64,000 nt of DNA from Paralvinella palmiformis (Eukaryota > Annelida > Polychaeta > Terebellida > Alvinellidae): assembly GCA_025642065.1 (NCBI GenBank), contig JAODUP010000223.1, forward strand, positions 453,698-517,697, written 5' to 3'. The notes under the pieces were generated by a model. It saw only the letters and a program-made list of their open reading frames with translations, had not been told where the DNA came from and searched no databases. Shown here in pieces: positions 60,240-64,000 of the stretch; within the stretch, counting starts at the first letter, position 1, and every line of letters starts with the position of its first letter. Both the position numbers and the translations under genes were made by a program.

Positions 60240-60720
60240 ACTGAATGTGTAAGTGAGTGAGTGAGTCATTCATTGATTAATTTATTCATTCAGTCAGTGA
60301 GTCAGTGCGTTTCTCTGTAAAGCTTTGATGTGGTAGTTAATTTCAATATATGTTTATGCCTATATCTAATACATACAATATGACGACAAACTTGATTAAA
60401 TGGCGGCACATCAAACCTTCAGGCCTGGGTCCGAATCCCAATAATATAATTAGCTTAATGAGATGTGTACTTGAGGAAAGTACCCTCTCAGTTATATATT
60501 CCAGATGGACCCAATATCAGAACTTACTAAAACACTTAATCAATATATCCTAGATGTCTGGATAGCGGCGGCATAGTTGGGCAATTGTTTAATTTATGTC
60601 AAAAGCATAAACGTAAAAAGATCCATTGGTACCTTTGAGTGAAGTTCATTATGTGTCATGTTAAACAACCACATTTATAGCAAGAAATCTTAAACCACTT
60701 TTATTCTGGGGATCGCATTA
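60240..60720. other. Non-coding spacer with GTGA tetranucleotides
   Basis: Short (GTGA)n at 60,250-60,310. A B-box-like 'gggtccgaatccc' near 60,428 may mark a SINE relic, but no matching A box was identified. Confidence 0.4.
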
Positions 60721-61290
60721 AAATTCCTTTTTGCCCATTTTGCCCCATGTGTGTGGTACATTGGGTCACCCAGTAGGGTACAAAAGGGTCAATCATTTGC
60801 TTTAACCAAATGCTGGTTACACACTGAAAATATTACAGTAAGTGAGAAACCATCATATATTTTTATTGAATGTGCTCATACATTGATTTCACTCAGAAAT
60901 ATCAAAATGTACTATTCAGATATCTATCATGCAATAGAGCCCACACAAACTTACAAAGAACTTGGTCATAAACGAAAGGCCATCTCTCAACAGAATTATC
61001 ATTGGCAATCAACTTCTCCTAATCTCTTCCACTTGTGAGGTATAATCCTACCCTCTATACATTACACTTAATATTTAACATAGAAATATAACAAATGCGC
61101 TCTTTAGATCTCAAATTAGCCCAAACAAACTAACAAAGAACAAAGCACAGACCATGGGTACAGCCAGTGGGTGTGGGCCTATTGTACTGCTGACACTAAT
61201 TGTTCCGCGTTGGTAGTTTGGGTGCAGAAAGGCACGGCCTTTAACTAAGAGCATTATCGTATGGTCTCAGGTCAATTGGGAAAATCAAAT
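60720..61290 (+). pseudogene. Possible LINE C-terminal remnant
   Basis: A plus-strand frame 60,751-61,038 follows 'CPFCP-CV' and contains IFIECAHTLISLRNIKMYYS and TYKELGHKRKAI. This resembles the Cys-rich 'C--C---...-H-LLEC' tail found after RT in some LINEs. Sequence 61,140-61,240 ('gggtacagccagtgggtgtg') could be 3' UTR. The evidence is a weak resemblance only. Confidence 0.35.
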
Positions 61291-62015
61291 ATCTCCCACC
61301 TTTTAAAAAGGATTGGGGAGCTTTACAACTATATACTTCACCTTAATATCACTTAGGTCATCTACATTGGGGAACCGGAATGTGAAGGACTTCAGTGATG
61401 CTCTTCTTATAAACACCATTTCTTATTCTGTATCATCTCCGACGGTAATTATATCTTGTATTTGGCCAACGTTGAGGACTTCCCTCTTCCTTTTTGTCTT
61501 TCTTGATGCTAGCAATATTGCCGAGGACACATTTTGGCAAGGGAAGTAATTGGTAAGTATCATCCACTTCACATACCTGATCATCATCTTGCATAGATCT
61601 GATTGAGTTGGCAGGAACTGGATCAATATCGACAGTCAACTCAGTTTAGTCACTTCGTTGTATATACATATAGGTAGTATATACACCACATAATGTTTTT
61701 GTCAGGTATTCCACTGAAACTGTTGTGTTGGTTAACTCGCCCAGAGCTCATAAACGGCACATATTTTCATTCTGATCGGGTAACGGGTCGGCGACGGCTG
61801 TAGTGTACATGACACAACTTTGTCATGTACTTAATTGAAACTGTTATGTTGGTTGGCGTGACGAAAAGCGACAAAAGGCACTACGTTTCATCTTGATTAA
61901 ACAACAACTTGGCGACGCTGAACCTATCGGGCCTCTATTCGAATGGTAGGCTTTGTTTAGCTATTCGAACCCATAATGGAAATGAGATCAACATCTGTCG
62001 TGTCGAAATATGTTA
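61291..62015. other. Unrecognised sequence, somewhat GC-richer
   Basis: Short overlapping frames on the minus strand (61,423-61,639) with no recognised domain. 61,740-61,930 contains two related phrases around 'tgttggttggcgtgacg' and 'tgttggttaactcgcc', hinting at a local duplication. Confidence 0.35.
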
Positions 62016-62019
62016 TATG

Positions 62020-62407
62020 AATAGGTTACCTTTCAGCCACAGCAAATTACTGCTGAATATAAACTTTGGTGTCAAAAATGTTATATTTTATATATGTTAG
62101 CCTACTAGTGAACCACATACATATGCAGTTAACTACCAGCTGTGGAGATAAATGATACTATTTTGTTTCTTTTCGATTTTTGTACATAGCCTGCATCAAC
62201 CGCTACCCCGGTGGTCATGACATATTTGTCACGTACAAAAATGTGCCAGTGTGTACTTTTTGTATGCCTAAATTTAACTAAATATTTATTTAATTATGTA
62301 TAGACTAATGGAGGTACAGGTTTTTAAAGAATGTATTGGTTTTGATGTTCTGAGCCAGTGCCACCGTATACACACACACACACACACAGCACGCACGCAC
62401 GCACGCA

Positions 62408-62448
<41 letters not shown>

Positions 62449-62580
62449 TAAATCACGGACACACATACACATATACGCACATACGCGCATACCCAAAGAC
62501 GCACAGACACACAAACGGATAGACACACAGACAGACACACAAACATACAACACACACAGAAACACACATTACGTGGTGAG
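62020..62580 (+). repeat. Dispersed repeat RX, copy 4 (right-end copy)
   Basis: Same orientation as 295-840. 'cacagcaaattactgctgaa' matches 430-450, 'catgacatatttgtcacgta' matches 505-520, and 'gatgttctgagccagtgcca' (62,343) matches 739-760. A CA/CG then (TA)n tract (62,369-62,447) differs in order from copy 1. Confidence 0.85.
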
Positions 62581-62785
62581 TCTAACGTGAGCCACAATAA
62601 CAAATTGTCTGTTTCTCTTTATAATTGTAGACTCGGCCATAAACCATCGTAAATAGTGTTTTTATGTTGATACATTAGCCGTAGGGAATATAAATGGTGG
62701 ACGTGTTCTGATAAAATGACCTCTATTGATAACAAAGACCTACTCATTGCCGTGACGTCACAGTCATGTGATATAGACATCCAAA

Positions 62786-62814
62786 GAGAGAGAGAGAGCG
62801 AGAGAGAGAGAGTT
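62786..62814. repeat. (GA)n microsatellite
   Basis: GA run with one GC interruption, 25 bp right of the CRE octamer at 62,753. Confidence 0.9.
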
Positions 62815-62869
62815 CGTGGGGTTATTTGTCTAAGTTCCCGAAAGAAGAGACCATGATCGCAAGCAACAT

Positions 62870-63080
62870 CAACATTACTGGCACTACTACAATCAACCCT
62901 ACGTACACAACTACAAACACCACTACCACTACAAATGCCAAGAGTATTACTACCTTCACTAAACCCACAACTACAAGTACCAACATTACAAATACTACAC
63001 CTCTATCAATACTACTGCCAATACATATTTTTGCTACCACCACTACTACAATCACTACCACCACTACTCTCATAAATACC
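62870..63080. repeat. Degenerate ACT/ACC trinucleotide tract
   Basis: Irregular triplets keep a Thr-rich frame open on plus and a Val-rich frame on minus. Not a gene. Confidence 0.75.
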
Positions 63081-63119
63081 ACCTTTATAACCCCCAACGC
63101 TAGATTTGATCACCGATAG

Positions 63120-64000
63120 GAGTTTAATCCTATATATTGAAGGTTAATAAATCCTTTCTTCCGTGAGTGCGTAATTAAAAAAATATTATAAATAAAGCCA
63201 CAGATGAGCTCTATATATTCTAAAGTATCAGTTCCTCTATTACACAGTTAAATCTATCACATTCAGTCTGAGTGACCAAGTAGAAAGTTTGTATACGTCA
63301 TCGGAGCAAGTGTTCAGTGAGGACCACAATGATATCTGGAGCTAAATCTTCTAACTTCGAGGAATTACACTTTTAATCAAATCCTTTGTCTTTAGTTACT
63401 ATTAGCCTGCTATTATTTGTATTTATTTAGCGACAATTTATTTGTTTGGTAATGTCCTCGTATCTAGTAAATATAATTACAATATTATAATTTATAAATA
63501 AATAAATAACCGATCGAGATAAAAGTAACAAATTCCTCTATATTTTGTTTTGAAATACTTTCTAATCTTAATTAGATTTTAAACAACATACAATAATACA
63601 GAGAGAACAAGTTCGAGAGGACCAGGCAGTTTCACATGGAAGTTGATTTTTTAACTGGAACATGGCGCCACCGTTACTAGTAATAGTGGATTAATATGCA
63701 AGTTTGGAGCACAAAGGGATCTCATCTGAAATAATGCAAAATCTTCATAAAACGAAGTGTTATATAAATGTTTTTAAATAATGTGTTTGTAGCCATTGTC
63801 AAAATGTCTCATAAGGGTGGCTACATAACTTTACCCAATGACTATAAGAGCCATAACATTTGTAGCTAAAATAAATTATTGTTACTATAAACCACAATAT
63901 GTTAACCACATATGTATCTATATGTTATAACATTAACAGAGAGGATGCTAATAGTGTATCTATGTATGTATGTATGCAGGTATGTATACACGTATGTTAT
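63120..64000. other. AT-rich right edge, nothing recognised
   Basis: No exon, transposon or duplicated block identified. It ends in a short TATG/TGTA array (63,958-63,990). Confidence 0.45.

Noticed and set aside
60395..60440. Isolated B-box-like 'gggtccgaatccc' as a tRNA or SINE
   Set aside because: No A box at suitable spacing and no target duplication identified; too weak to list as an element.

Overview
This is eukaryotic, metazoan DNA: AT-rich, dense in microsatellites and decayed transposons, with one clearly supported gene carried on spliced exons. The gene is an alpha-type nicotinic acetylcholine receptor subunit of the protostome alpha9/alpha10-like style. Together with the very high simple-repeat load and the non-LTR families present, it suggests a mollusc or another lophotrochozoan; this placement is an inference, not proof.

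Region 1 (1-8.7 kb): four plus-strand exons (2820-2929, 4544-4724, 6169-6523, 6953-7626) join in frame to 439 residues. They cover loop A, the Cys loop, the vicinal-cysteine C loop, M1 to M4 and the stop codon. The signal peptide and first exons must lie upstream of the window. The introns hold a 53-bp x 21 minisatellite, a three-copy (CAT)-rich 150-bp array, a G-run tract and several microsatellites.

Region 2 (8.7-22 kb): no gene. It holds microsatellites and blocks of non-coding DNA that recur elsewhere in the window. Regions 3 and 4 (22-62 kb): decayed LINE fragments (at least ten), two Tc1/mariner-like and two hAT-like transposase remnants, tRNA-derived SINEs, several minisatellites, and further copies of the same non-coding blocks. 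The far right end (62.0-62.6 kb) repeats the left end (0.3-0.84 kb).

The main structural theme is a web of mutual duplications. 12.97-16.1 kb matches 26.75-27.9, 38.46-40.37 and, inverted, 19.53-20.04 kb. 17.99-19.2 matches 33.7-35.94 kb. 30.25-33.45 (plus 36.0-36.2) matches 42.75-45.93 (plus 46.92-47.15) kb. 20.09-21.9 matches 48.99-49.65 plus 52.33-53.43 kb. 16.44-17.64 matches, inverted, 49.68-52.15 kb. Comparing paralogues exposes empty sites for two SINE insertions and one LINE insertion. The perfect CRE palindrome TGACGTCA occurs at 15 places I could find, several conserved between paralogous blocks.

I saw no operon, CRISPR array, phage or prokaryotic system. All matches were made by eye, so block edges are approximate and no percent identities are given.
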